A stretch of 64,000 bases of DNA from Dyadobacter sp. NIV53 (lineage in GTDB: Bacteria > Bacteroidota > Bacteroidia > Cytophagales > Spirosomataceae): NCBI RefSeq assembly GCF_019711195.1, contig NZ_CP081299.1, forward strand, positions 7,474,501-7,538,500, in the 5' to 3' direction. The first letter of the stretch is position 1; the number at the start of each line of letters is the position of its first letter. A program made the translations under genes and the position numbers. The notes below the pieces were generated by a model that saw only the letters and a program-made list of their open reading frames with translations, searched no databases and had not been told where the DNA came from. Positions 40,222-48,906 of this stretch are shown one piece after another.

Positions 40222-40370
40222 CATTTAAAGTTACGGTTAATAAATAAAGGCTCGGAATCCCTGATTTTTCAGTTATAATCTTATTCATATATAGTCTATT
40301 TTTTATTTAAATAGGTATATTTAATGGTTTTGTTGTAAATAATCAATAAATATTTTAACGATCAACGTGT

Positions 40371-43300
40371 ATGAAAAAACATTTGCTGTGGCTGGCATTA
40401 TCACTGATGATGTCACACATTTTGAAAGCACAGACCATTGACCTGGTCAGGGATATTAATGTGACCGGAACCGGTACCGGCGTTACAATTCTGGAAACAG
40501 CTGCAAGCGGGAATATTCTTTTTTTCTCGGTAACGATGGTATTCATGGAACCCAGCTCTGGAAGAGCGACGGGACTGCGGCAGGGACATTCATGCTGACC
40601 GACATTTTTAATGACCCTGAGGTACCACCAACATCCCTGAGGGCTGCCAATGGTCTTGCTTTTTATAATGTACTCTACAACAATCAAATATGGCTGTTCA
40701 GGAGTGATGGTACCAAAGAGGGGACTTTTCCTTTAAAAACAACAAGCATTGCATTTGGTGAGAATAATATACTTGCGATTAACAATTCCATTTATTTTTC
40801 TGTCATCAGTTCCAGCGGCAGCCATCAGCTTTGGAAAACGGATGGTACGGTGGCGGGCACTGTTCTGGTTAAAGAAATTTCAAATAATATACTTGGTGCA
40901 ACAGGAGCATTTGATTTCTTCAATTTCAATGGCACACTTTACTTCCTGTCCGGTGTACGTTACAGCGGACAGGAAAACTTCCAACTCTGGAAAAGCGATG
41001 GAACAGCAGGAGGTACAGTTCCCGGCCCTGCTTTTGGCGATCGTTTCAGGCCGGTAGCATTTAATGGTTACATGTATTTTTCCGAAAATAATGTTTTAAA
41101 GAGAACTGACGGGGCTATAATTACAGCAATTAAAACTTTTACTTTTCTGGATGACCCCATAGTTGTCGGGACTAATATATATTTCTCGGCGCAGGACGGC
41201 ACAACAGGGGCAGAACTTTGGAAATCCAATGGTACAGCCGCCGGAACAGTTCTGGTTAAAGATATTAATCCCGGCACCAATATATCTTCCTTTCCTGCAT
41301 ACTTATCTAATGCAAATGGCACCTTGTATTTTTCTGCTGTAACTGCTGCTAATAATGGACGCGAGTTGTGGAAAAGTAACGGAACTGCTGCCGGTACCGT
41401 GCTCGTGACAGATGTATTTTCAGGAGGTGATGGCAATGTACGGGAAGTTACTGTTGTGGGCAACCAGGTTGTATTTACCGGAAACAATTCGTCGGGCCCA
41501 AAGCTGTGGAAGAGTGACGGAACGAGCGGGGGAACCCAGGTCATTGCTAATTTTTACAGCACTCAGCTTGTCAATGCCGGTGGGACTGTATTTTTTAGCG
41601 GTACGGAAACCATTGTGACGCGTTTGTATAAGACCAATCTGACCCCGGCAAGCACCATAGCTGTTTCTCCATTGACAGGGCCAGGTTCACAGCCTCAGAA
41701 AATGTTTGATTTGAACGGTACCGGTTATTTTACGGCTGATAATGGTATCAATGGCCGCGAACTATGGAAAACCGACAACACAAATGCCGGAACTGTACTG
41801 GTAAAGGATATCCTGCCGGGATCCGGCAGCTCAAATCCTGACCAGCTGACCAATGTAAACGGGACACTTTTTTTTGTGGCCAATGCACAGGAAATCTGGA
41901 AAAGCAATGGCACTTCGGCTGGCACGGTGCTGGTTAAAGATGTAGTATCAGTATCAAGCGACCGGATCACCGGACTGATAGCATTAAATGGAACACTTTT
42001 CTTTGGCATTGCAACCTCTTCACAAACTCTTCAGCTCTGGAAAAGCGATGGCACATCGGCTGGTACTGTGCTGATAACTACTTTTCCGAATACAGGCAAC
42101 CTGGCTGCGATAGCATTTAATGGTCAGATTTACTTTCTCGCATGGGATGGAGTCAACAGTTATGATCTCTGGAAAAGTAACGGTACGGCTGCGGGAACGA
42201 CGCTTGTCAAAGACGTTGCAAGTAGCGGAGGAGCGTCCGGACCGCCCGTTATCCTTAACAATTACCTCTATTATGTCTTAGGCAATTACGAAAGTTCTGG
42301 TCAGGTGTTGGTAAGAAGCGATGGCACTTCAGCTGGCACGACAGTGATCACAAATCTGTTTCCCGGTGATTCCGGTCTTACAATTTCGGGGCTCTTCAAA
42401 GCGGGAAACCTGCTCTATTTTAATGTACTTGGAACTAGCGCAGGCAGGGAGCTTTTATGGCGAACAGATGGTACTGCGGCCGGAACTATTCAGCTGGGCG
42501 ATTTCGATTTACACTACACCGAGGATCCTTTTATTCGTCAAAAAACCGAAGCAGGAGGCAAATTCTTTTTTGTACCCTACGACGATGAGATAGGAGATCA
42601 GCTTTGGGTAAGTGATGGTACACCTTCGGGAACAAACATCGTGAAACAGATCGGCCAGTTTGCCAATGATTTTACGATCGACCACACGGCTGCAATTGGT
42701 GATGTCATTTACTTTACACCTTATGATGCAGCAACTGGTACAGAACTGTGGCGAAGTGATGGCACCAGCGATGGCACCTATATGGTCTATGACCTTACCC
42801 CGAACGGCAGTACCCGTTTTTACGATCTGGCCGATGTGAACGGAACATTGCTGATATCGGCAAGTGCGGGTCCGCTTGGTGCTGAACTATACAAATACCA
42901 GCCGGCACCAGCTGCCCTGCGTATCAATTCAGGAGGTGCTTCTTTTGCAGCTTCCAGGCAGCCGTACTTTTATTGCCGACCAATATTTCAGTGGCACGAC
43001 GCAAATTTCCAATGCAGCCGGCGGAGATATTGTCAACACAACGGATGACCAGCTTTACAAAGATCAGCGGTTTGGTACAAACTTTAATTACAGCATCCCC
43101 GTAACCAACGGGCCAATGAATGTCGTGCTGCATTTTGCTGAAATATACTGGGGTGTACCCAGCCGGGGCGGCTCAGCAGGATCGGGAAAACGACGTTTCC
43201 ATGTAGATATCGAAGGCAGCAGGAAACTGACTAATTATGATATTTTTACAGCTGCGGGCGGTGCCATGCGCGCCAGGACGGAAATATTTACCGTGAACAT

Positions 43301-44198
43301 TACGGACGGCACCCTGAATATCAGTTTTCTTTCCGGCGCATCGGATAAACCAATCATTGCCGCCATTGAGATAGTGCCGACTCCGGCAGTAATTATCGGC
43401 CCGCTTGCCGATGCGTATGTCCGTAATACGCCCAATGATAATACGAACTATGGAACCGAAACCTCACTCGAAATAAAAACAGGCAGTTTGCCCAGCTATC
43501 AGCGGAATACTTACCTGAAATTCCCGCTTGCAGGAGTGGATAATGTAGGTTCGGCCAAACTGAGGCTGTATGGTTCCAATATACAGGGCAATACGAATAT
43601 CGGCTTGTCTGCTTATGGCATTACCAACGATGCCTGGACGGAAACGGGTATTAACTGGTCGAATGCACCAACAGCCTCCGGTAGCTCATTAGGCTCAGTG
43701 AATGTGAATGGTACAGCCAAATATTATGAAATTGACGTTACAGCCTTTGTGCAATCGCAACTGGCCGGAGATAAAACGGCAAGCTTTTTTGTGACCAATC
43801 CAGGAAACCAGAATACGCAGCTGACCTTCAATAGCCGTGAGAATGGGGCTAACCGGCCGCAACTGGTCATACGGAACGTGGCACCGCCTGCTGCAAGGAT
43901 TGGGGCAGAAGACGATATGATTTCAATAGAAACTGATCAGGATGCTTCTGGTATTTACCCGAATCCGGTTAATGGAAAACACTTCTCTGTAAATGTTTCC
44001 AACCGTCACAAAGGTGAGGTGGATCTGAGCCTCGTCAACAAGACAGGGCAACTCTTGCTTTTGAGGAAAAAACCTGAAGGAACTGCATCTACTGTTGAGG
44101 TAGATGTTTCGGCAACACGATTGCCGGCAGGCCTTTATCTATTGAAAATTGAATCGAAGGCACATAAGGAAGTGCTGAAGTTGCTGATGGTAGAATAA
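40371..44198 (+). pseudogene. ELWxxDGT-repeat secreted protein 4, two frameshifts
   Basis: Same architecture as paralog 3: signal peptide, 16 repeat units with degenerate unit 8 (TNLTPAST), malectin, DNRLRE and T9SS tail (SGIYPNPVNGKHFSV ... AGLYLLKIES), 1275 residues if repaired. The first frame ends in nonsense near 40598. Adding one T to the T7 run at 40519-40525 restores NILFFLGNDG...QLWKSDGT, exactly where paralog 3 reads NMLFFLGSD. The second break is one extra base near 42954: removing a C restores FAAS-GSRTFIADQYFSG of the malectin domain. The two shifts cancel. As read, no full protein is made. Repeats and domains show no other decay, which argues for very recent inactivation or read errors. 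Confidence 0.85.
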
Positions 44199-44498
44199 AG
44201 AGGTTGCAGAGTCCTTTGGAATTAAAGCACAAAAATCCGCTGAGTAAATCATATTTGCTTAGCGGATTTTTGTGCTTTCAGGCTTTAAAAAAAACTGAAT
44301 AACTGAAATCAGATTTAAGTCAGCACATTCAGGGATAGGAGGCTATCAATTCTATCTCAATTTATTCCACTTCGATTCCATTACCTTCGTACAATCTGCC
44401 TGGAAACTTGAAACTATGCAATGGAAGAAATTCAATTGATCATGGCATAATATTATTATTTAACAATTGCTGAAAACCTCCATTAACCACATTACAGG
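44199..44498. other. Gap between ELWxxDGT gene 4 and pta
   Basis: 300 bases that hold the terminator at 44224-44278. The remainder is AT-rich and upstream of pta. TACCTTCG near 44378 is one base off the -7 consensus, without a supported -33 partner. Confidence 0.4.
44224..44278 (+). terminator. Terminator after ELWxxDGT gene 4
   Basis: A perfect 18-base stem AAAGCACAAAAATCCGCT (44224-44241) pairs with 44261-44278, with T5 inside the 3' arm. Confidence 0.85.
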
Positions 44499-46595
44499 AT
44501 GACTAAATCAATTTTTATCGCATCGGCTGAGCCATTTACAGGCAAATCTGTTATTGCACTCGGGCTGGTCAATATGCTTCTTGGTAAAACAGAGAAAATC
44601 GGATATTTTAAGCCCATAATTTCTGAGCAGGCTCCTGGAAAAAAAGAACGGCATATTGAGGCCATTCTGGATTATTTTTCCCTCTCTATTCCTTATGAGG
44701 ATACTTATGCTTTTAGTCGTCCGCAGGTTTTACAGTTTACCGAAGCTGAAAATCAGGGCGAAATGATCGATACTATTATCAGTAAGTATAAAAAACTTGA
44801 AGACAATTACGATTTTACAGTGATTGAGGGCAGTGATTTTCTGGGAGAAGGGATTGCTTTTGAATTTGAATCCAATGCAGCCATTGCTAAAAATTTAGGC
44901 GCACCGGTTCTGGCAGTTGTAGGAGGAGAGAACAAATCCACTTCACAGGTTGTAAGTGCTGTGCTGAATATCCTGCATAATTTCGAAACGCGGGAAGTGC
45001 AGGTCGTCGGTGTGATAGTTAACCGGGTAAAACCTGAACAGGAAAATGACATCAAGGAATTGCTGAAAATGCAGATCCACGAAAGTATCATGCTATCTGT
45101 TATCCCCTGGAACAAGGATCTTCAGAGCCCAACCATGAAAGAGATCTGTGATGCGCTACAGGCAAAGTTACTGTTTGGTGAAGATGCACTTGCCAATCAG
45201 GCTGATAACTTTGTGACGGGCGCTATGATGCTGCCAAATTTTTTAAACCATATAAAGGAAAACGTACTGATCGTTACACCTGGTGACCGGGGTGATATTA
45301 TTATCGGAGCCATTCAGGCTAATCTCTCAGCCAATTATCCGAAAGTAGCAGGCATAGTATTAACAGCCGGTACAATTCCTGACGAACCTGTCATGCGTTT
45401 GATCCAGGGTTTACAAACAGTGATTCCTATCATGTCTGTTGAAAAAGGAACGTTTGAAACGACCACTGCGATTGGTGCCATTCATTCAAGAATTACTGCT
45501 GATAACAAAATGAAGATTGGTCTTGCGATTGATATTTTTGAAAAATATGTCGACGTATTAGCCCTGGATGAAAGGATCATCACTTTTCAGCCACGCGGCA
45601 TTACGCCTCACATGTTTCAGTACCAGCTTGTAAAGTGGGCAAAAAACCAGAAGAAGCATATTGTACTGCCTGAAGGAAATGATGATCGTATATTAAAAGC
45701 GGCTGCAAGGCTAGTAAGTCAGCAGGTTGTTCAGCTCACAATTCTGGGTGATCCTTCCGAAGTTACTGCATCTTTTAAAAGACTCGGGTTGAATCCCGAC
45801 ATGAATGATATACAAATTGTTGATCCAAAGGCTTCCGACAAATATGATATCTATGTAGATAAACTGTTTGAATTAAGAAAAAACAAAAATGTAAACCAGG
45901 AAATGGCCAGGGACCTTATGCAGGATGTATCCTATTTTGGCACAATGATGGTTTATTTGGGCGAGGCAGACGGCATGGTTTCAGGAGCCATACATACCAC
46001 CCAGCATACCATACGGCCTGCATTACAATTTATCAAAACAAAACCAGGCGTTTCAATCGTGTCTTCTATTTTCTTCATGTGTTTGCCGGAAAGGGTTTCT
46101 ATTTTTGGAGATTGTGCAGTTAATCCGAATCCAACCGCTGATCAACTGGCTGATATTGCCATTTCATCCGCAGAGAGTAGTTTAATGTTTGGTATTGAAC
46201 CACGGATCGCCATGTTGTCCTATTCTTCGGGCGCTTCTGGAGAAGGGGAGGACGTGGAAAAAGTGAGGGAGGCTACCAGGCTTGTGAAACTTAAACGCCC
46301 TGATCTTAAAGTGGAAGGGCCAATCCAGTACGACGCCGCCGTTGACCCTATTGTTGGCAAACAAAAACTATCGGGATCCGAGGTTGCAGGAAAGGCAAGT
46401 GTACTTATTTTTCCGGATTTGAATACGGGAAATAATACTTATAAAGCCGTACAGAGGGAAACCGGCGCACTGGCAATTGGCCCGATGCTTCAGGGACTCA
46501 ACAAACCTGTGAATGATTTGAGCAGGGGTTGTACGGTTGATGATATTTTTAACACAGTGGTCATTACAGCCATTCAATGCCAGCAAAACGGATAG
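44499..46595 (+). CDS. pta: Phosphate acetyltransferase (long form, with DRTGG domain)
   Basis: 698 residues. It converts acetyl-CoA and phosphate to acetyl phosphate and CoA. The N-terminal third is a P-loop-like domain (FIASAEPFTGKSVIALGLV, with the modified GKS motif), the middle is a DRTGG domain (about 215-325), and the C-terminal catalytic domain carries HIVLPEGNDDRILKAA, ADGMVSGAIHTTQHTIRPALQ and EGPIQYDAAVDP. This is the usual long Pta of about 700 residues. Acetate kinase follows after 27 bases. Together they form the acetate overflow and acetate activation route with ATP gain. Confidence 0.97.
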   Translation: MTKSIFIASAEPFTGKSVIALGLVNMLLGKTEKIGYFKPIISEQAPGKKERHIEAILDYFSLSIPYEDTYAFSRPQVLQFTEAENQGEMIDTIISKYKKLEDNYDFTVIEGSDFLGEGIAFEFESNAAIAKNLGAPVLAVVGGENKSTSQVVSAVLNILHNFETREVQVVGVIVNRVKPEQENDIKELLKMQIHESIMLSVIPWNKDLQSPTMKEICDALQAKLLFGEDALANQADNFVTGAMMLPNFLNHIKENVLIVTPGDRGDIIIGAIQANLSANYPKVAGIVLTAGTIPDEPVMRLIQGLQTVIPIMSVEKGTFETTTAIGAIHSRITADNKMKIGLAIDIFEKYVDVLALDERIITFQPRGITPHMFQYQLVKWAKNQKKHIVLPEGNDDRILKAAARLVSQQVVQLTILGDPSEVTASFKRLGLNPDMNDIQIVDPKASDKYDIYVDKLFELRKNKNVNQEMARDLMQDVSYFGTMMVYLGEADGMVSGAIHTTQHTIRPALQFIKTKPGVSIVSSIFFMCLPERVSIFGDCAVNPNPTADQLADIAISSAESSLMFGIEPRIAMLSYSSGASGEGEDVEKVREATRLVKLKRPDLKVEGPIQYDAAVDPIVGKQKLSGSEVAGKASVLIFPDLNTGNNTYKAVQRETGALAIGPMLQGLNKPVNDLSRGCTVDDIFNTVVITAIQCQQNG

Positions 46596-46622
46596 ATTTA
46601 ATAATCTAATTAAAATTCATTC

Positions 46623-47825
46623 ATGTACATACTGATCATAAACGCCGGAAGCAGTTCACTGAAATACCAGCTATTTAACATGCCCTCTGAAAAACCGCTG
46701 TGCTCCGGGCTCATTGAAAAAATAGGAGCAGAAGGTTCTTTTATCAAACATAAAATTTTGGCTGGAAACGATCATGAAGAAAAGGTAATTGAGGATAGGG
46801 ACTTTGTCAGTGATCATGCTGATGGCTTAAACAGGGTGCTTGCACTATTGATGCATTCCAATGACGGAGTAATCAAAAACCGTGATGAGATCATTGCCGT
46901 TGGCCACAGAGTGGTACATGGTGGAGAGTATTTTTCAACGGCTACAATTATTACAGAAGATACCAAAGACAAAATTCAGGAGCTTTCCAGGTTGGCTCCT
47001 TTGCATAACCCGGTTAATTACAGATGTATAGAAATTTCTGAATCTACTTTTCCCTCCGCATTACAGGTTGCTGTTTTTGATACAGCTTTCCACCAGACGA
47101 TCCCGGAGCCTGCTTATCGCTATGCCATACCTGAACCGTTATATAGTGAAGAAAAAATCCGTGTGTATGGTTTCCATGGTACCAGCCATTACTATGTTAG
47201 CCAAAAGGCAATGCAGTGGCTCAACAAACCGGACGCCAAAATTATCAGTATTCATTTGGGTAACGGATGCAGTATTACGGCAGTTAACCAAGGTAAATCT
47301 GTTGATACAAGTATGGGTTTTGGTCCGCTAAGCGGGCTGATCATGGGTACACGCTCCGGTGATATTGACCCCTCCATTATTTTTCATTTGATAGACCAGA
47401 TGGATTACAGTGTGGAGGAGGTCAGTGAGCTTCTGAACAAAAAATCAGGTTTATTGGGAGTCGCCGGAACAAATGATATGCGCGATGTCAGGAAACTACT
47501 GCAGGATGGAAGCAAGTCCGCACAGCTGATCCTGGATATGTACGCGTACAGAATCAAAAAATACATCGGTTCCTACATGGCCGTTCTAAACGGGGCTGAT
47601 GCAATTGTATTTACGGCCGGCGTAGGTGAAAACGACAGTGCGATTCGGGAAAGCATTTGCTCAAATCTGGAATATCTCAACCTTCATCTTGATAAGGCTA
47701 AAAATAAAATACCCTCTGATCAGATCAGGGAGATAAATGTATCAGGGTCAGCCCTGAAGATCCTTGTTATTCCAACTAACGAAGAACTGGAAATTGCTCA
47801 GCAAACATATTATCTGTGCAATTAA
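46623..47825 (+). CDS. ackA: Acetate kinase
   Basis: 400 residues, the normal length. It interconverts acetyl phosphate plus ADP with acetate plus ATP. Signatures of the ASKHA fold are clear: N-terminal LIINAGSSSLKYQLF, GHRVVHGGEYF, FDTAFHQTIPEPAY, YGFHGTSHYYVS, IHLGNGCSITAV and DTSMGFGPLSGLIMGTRSGDIDP. It lies 27 bases after pta and is probably co-transcribed. Confidence 0.98.
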   Translation: MYILIINAGSSSLKYQLFNMPSEKPLCSGLIEKIGAEGSFIKHKILAGNDHEEKVIEDRDFVSDHADGLNRVLALLMHSNDGVIKNRDEIIAVGHRVVHGGEYFSTATIITEDTKDKIQELSRLAPLHNPVNYRCIEISESTFPSALQVAVFDTAFHQTIPEPAYRYAIPEPLYSEEKIRVYGFHGTSHYYVSQKAMQWLNKPDAKIISIHLGNGCSITAVNQGKSVDTSMGFGPLSGLIMGTRSGDIDPSIIFHLIDQMDYSVEEVSELLNKKSGLLGVAGTNDMRDVRKLLQDGSKSAQLILDMYAYRIKKYIGSYMAVLNGADAIVFTAGVGENDSAIRESICSNLEYLNLHLDKAKNKIPSDQIREINVSGSALKILVIPTNEELEIAQQTYYLCN

Positions 47826-47941
47826 TTTAACATATTTTAAAAATTTTTAATAACTGGCATGATTTTAGAAACCGAGGTATAATAATAATTAATCAGTTTC
47901 AGGTTACCGTAATAAGGTAATCCATTTAAATTTTTTATAAA

Positions 47942-48517
47942 ATGAAAAAATCAGTCTTTACAGTTATTTTGTTTTTTGCAGTTCAGTTTGCATTTGCGCA
48001 GAAATTTAGCCTTGGGCCAAAGGCAGGAGTTAATATCAGCAACTATACTGGCGGTAACATCGAATCGGATGTGTTGGTAGGCTATCACATTGGAGGTGTT
48101 TTGAATTATGGTTTTGGAAATGTTTTTTCCATTCAGCCGGAAGTACTATTTTCTACACAAGGAGCCAAAGTACAAAGCAACGGAAGCAAAAATGATTTTA
48201 AGGTAAGTTATATTACAATTCCTGTTATGTTCAAATTTAAGGCCAACGGAGGATTTTATGTGGAAGTAGGGCCTCAGGCCGGATTTAGGATTTCCTCAGA
48301 TATACCTGACCAGACCATCAATAATTTTGCAAAAAACCTTGATTTATCACTGGGAGCAGGTTTAGGCTACCAGTCAGCGATTGGGCTTGGTGTGGGAGTT
48401 CGTTACATTGCCGGTCTTACTATGGTTGGGAATTTTTCAGGACAAAATATTGATCCGGATTTTAAAAACAGTGTTATCCAGGCAAGTATATTCTGGGCAA
48501 TTCCATTAGTGAAGTAA
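47942..48517 (+). CDS. Outer-membrane beta-barrel (PorT/OMP_b-brl_2-like) protein
   Basis: 191 residues with a clear signal peptide ending in FAFAQ. The mature part is an eight-strand-type small barrel: alternating hydrophobic strands and the SLGPKAGVNISNY ... SIQPEVLFSTQGAKV pattern typical of the porin-family / PorT-like proteins of Bacteroidota. The terminal strand ends in FWAIPLVK. A structural or small-molecule outer-membrane role is likely; nothing more specific can be inferred. A terminator follows. Confidence 0.85.
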   Translation: MKKSVFTVILFFAVQFAFAQKFSLGPKAGVNISNYTGGNIESDVLVGYHIGGVLNYGFGNVFSIQPEVLFSTQGAKVQSNGSKNDFKVSYITIPVMFKFKANGGFYVEVGPQAGFRISSDIPDQTINNFAKNLDLSLGAGLGYQSAIGLGVGVRYIAGLTMVGNFSGQNIDPDFKNSVIQASIFWAIPLVK

Positions 48518-48538
48518 CAGTTATATATCCGTTTTAAG

Positions 48539-48583
48539 AAGCGGCAGATTTACCTCTAAAAAAGGTGGGTCTGCCGCTTTTGT
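48539..48583 (+). terminator. Terminator after the outer-membrane barrel gene
   Basis: The stem AAGCGGCAGA (48539-48548) / TCTGCCGCTT (48570-48579) has extra pairing inside and T-rich sequence after. Confidence 0.8.
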
Positions 48584-48686
48584 TTTATTCCTCCTTCGGC
48601 CAAAACTGCCATGTTGTAGTAGTTGATATCACCAAAAACCATAAATAAAATATTTTTAAATTATTCTATACAATATATCAAATAAT

Positions 48687-48711
48687 ACTACAAATATACT
48701 ACATTTGTAGT
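48687..48711. promoter_or_regulatory. Palindrome overlapping a -7 promoter element
   Basis: ACTACAAAT (48687-48695) and ATTTGTAGT (48703-48711) are perfect inverted repeats. TACATTTG at 48700-48707 is an exact -7 element for the plus strand and lies within the right arm. A dimeric repressor bound here would block the promoter of the lyase-like gene at 48907. GTTTGTAG at 48721 repeats part of the arm. Confidence 0.45.
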
Positions 48712-48906
48712 AGAGATATGTTTGTAGAATAAATTCCAAAATTTCAAGGTGCACTGACTAAGCAAAAGTTGTTATAACCGCCTAACGACTTACAACAGTT
48801 CTGGGTAATGATTTGAGCTTAAAAGATTTTAGCGGGTTTTTTCAAAGTTTATAAGACACTTACAGTTTGGTTACATCTTCAATTCCTAATTAAACTATTT
48901 TAAAAC

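Larger units (their letters stand above)
48518..48906. other. 389-base gap upstream of the Tat-exported lyase-like gene
   Basis: Holds the terminator at 48539-48583 and the palindrome with -7 element at 48687-48711. About 190 bases of untranslated leader would remain before ATG 48907, unusually long but without a recognised riboswitch. Confidence 0.45.

Noticed and set aside
40519..40525. Programmed frameshift at the T7 run of ELWxxDGT gene 4
   Set aside because: Paralog 3 reads straight through at the same site and no stimulatory structure is visible; error or mutation is simpler.
42864..42960. Independent gene starting at ATG 42864
   Set aside because: Its first 30 or so residues are out of frame with the ELWxxDGT protein. 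The true coding resumes near 42955 as the malectin domain of gene 4.
18971..44198. ELWxxDGT arrays as a CRISPR or DNA-level tandem repeat
   Set aside because: Periodicity is at protein level with diverged DNA; no identical repeats with spacers were seen anywhere in the window.
47855..47880. Sigma-54-like TGGCAT element before the outer-membrane barrel gene
   Set aside because: The -12 half (TTGC) is missing.
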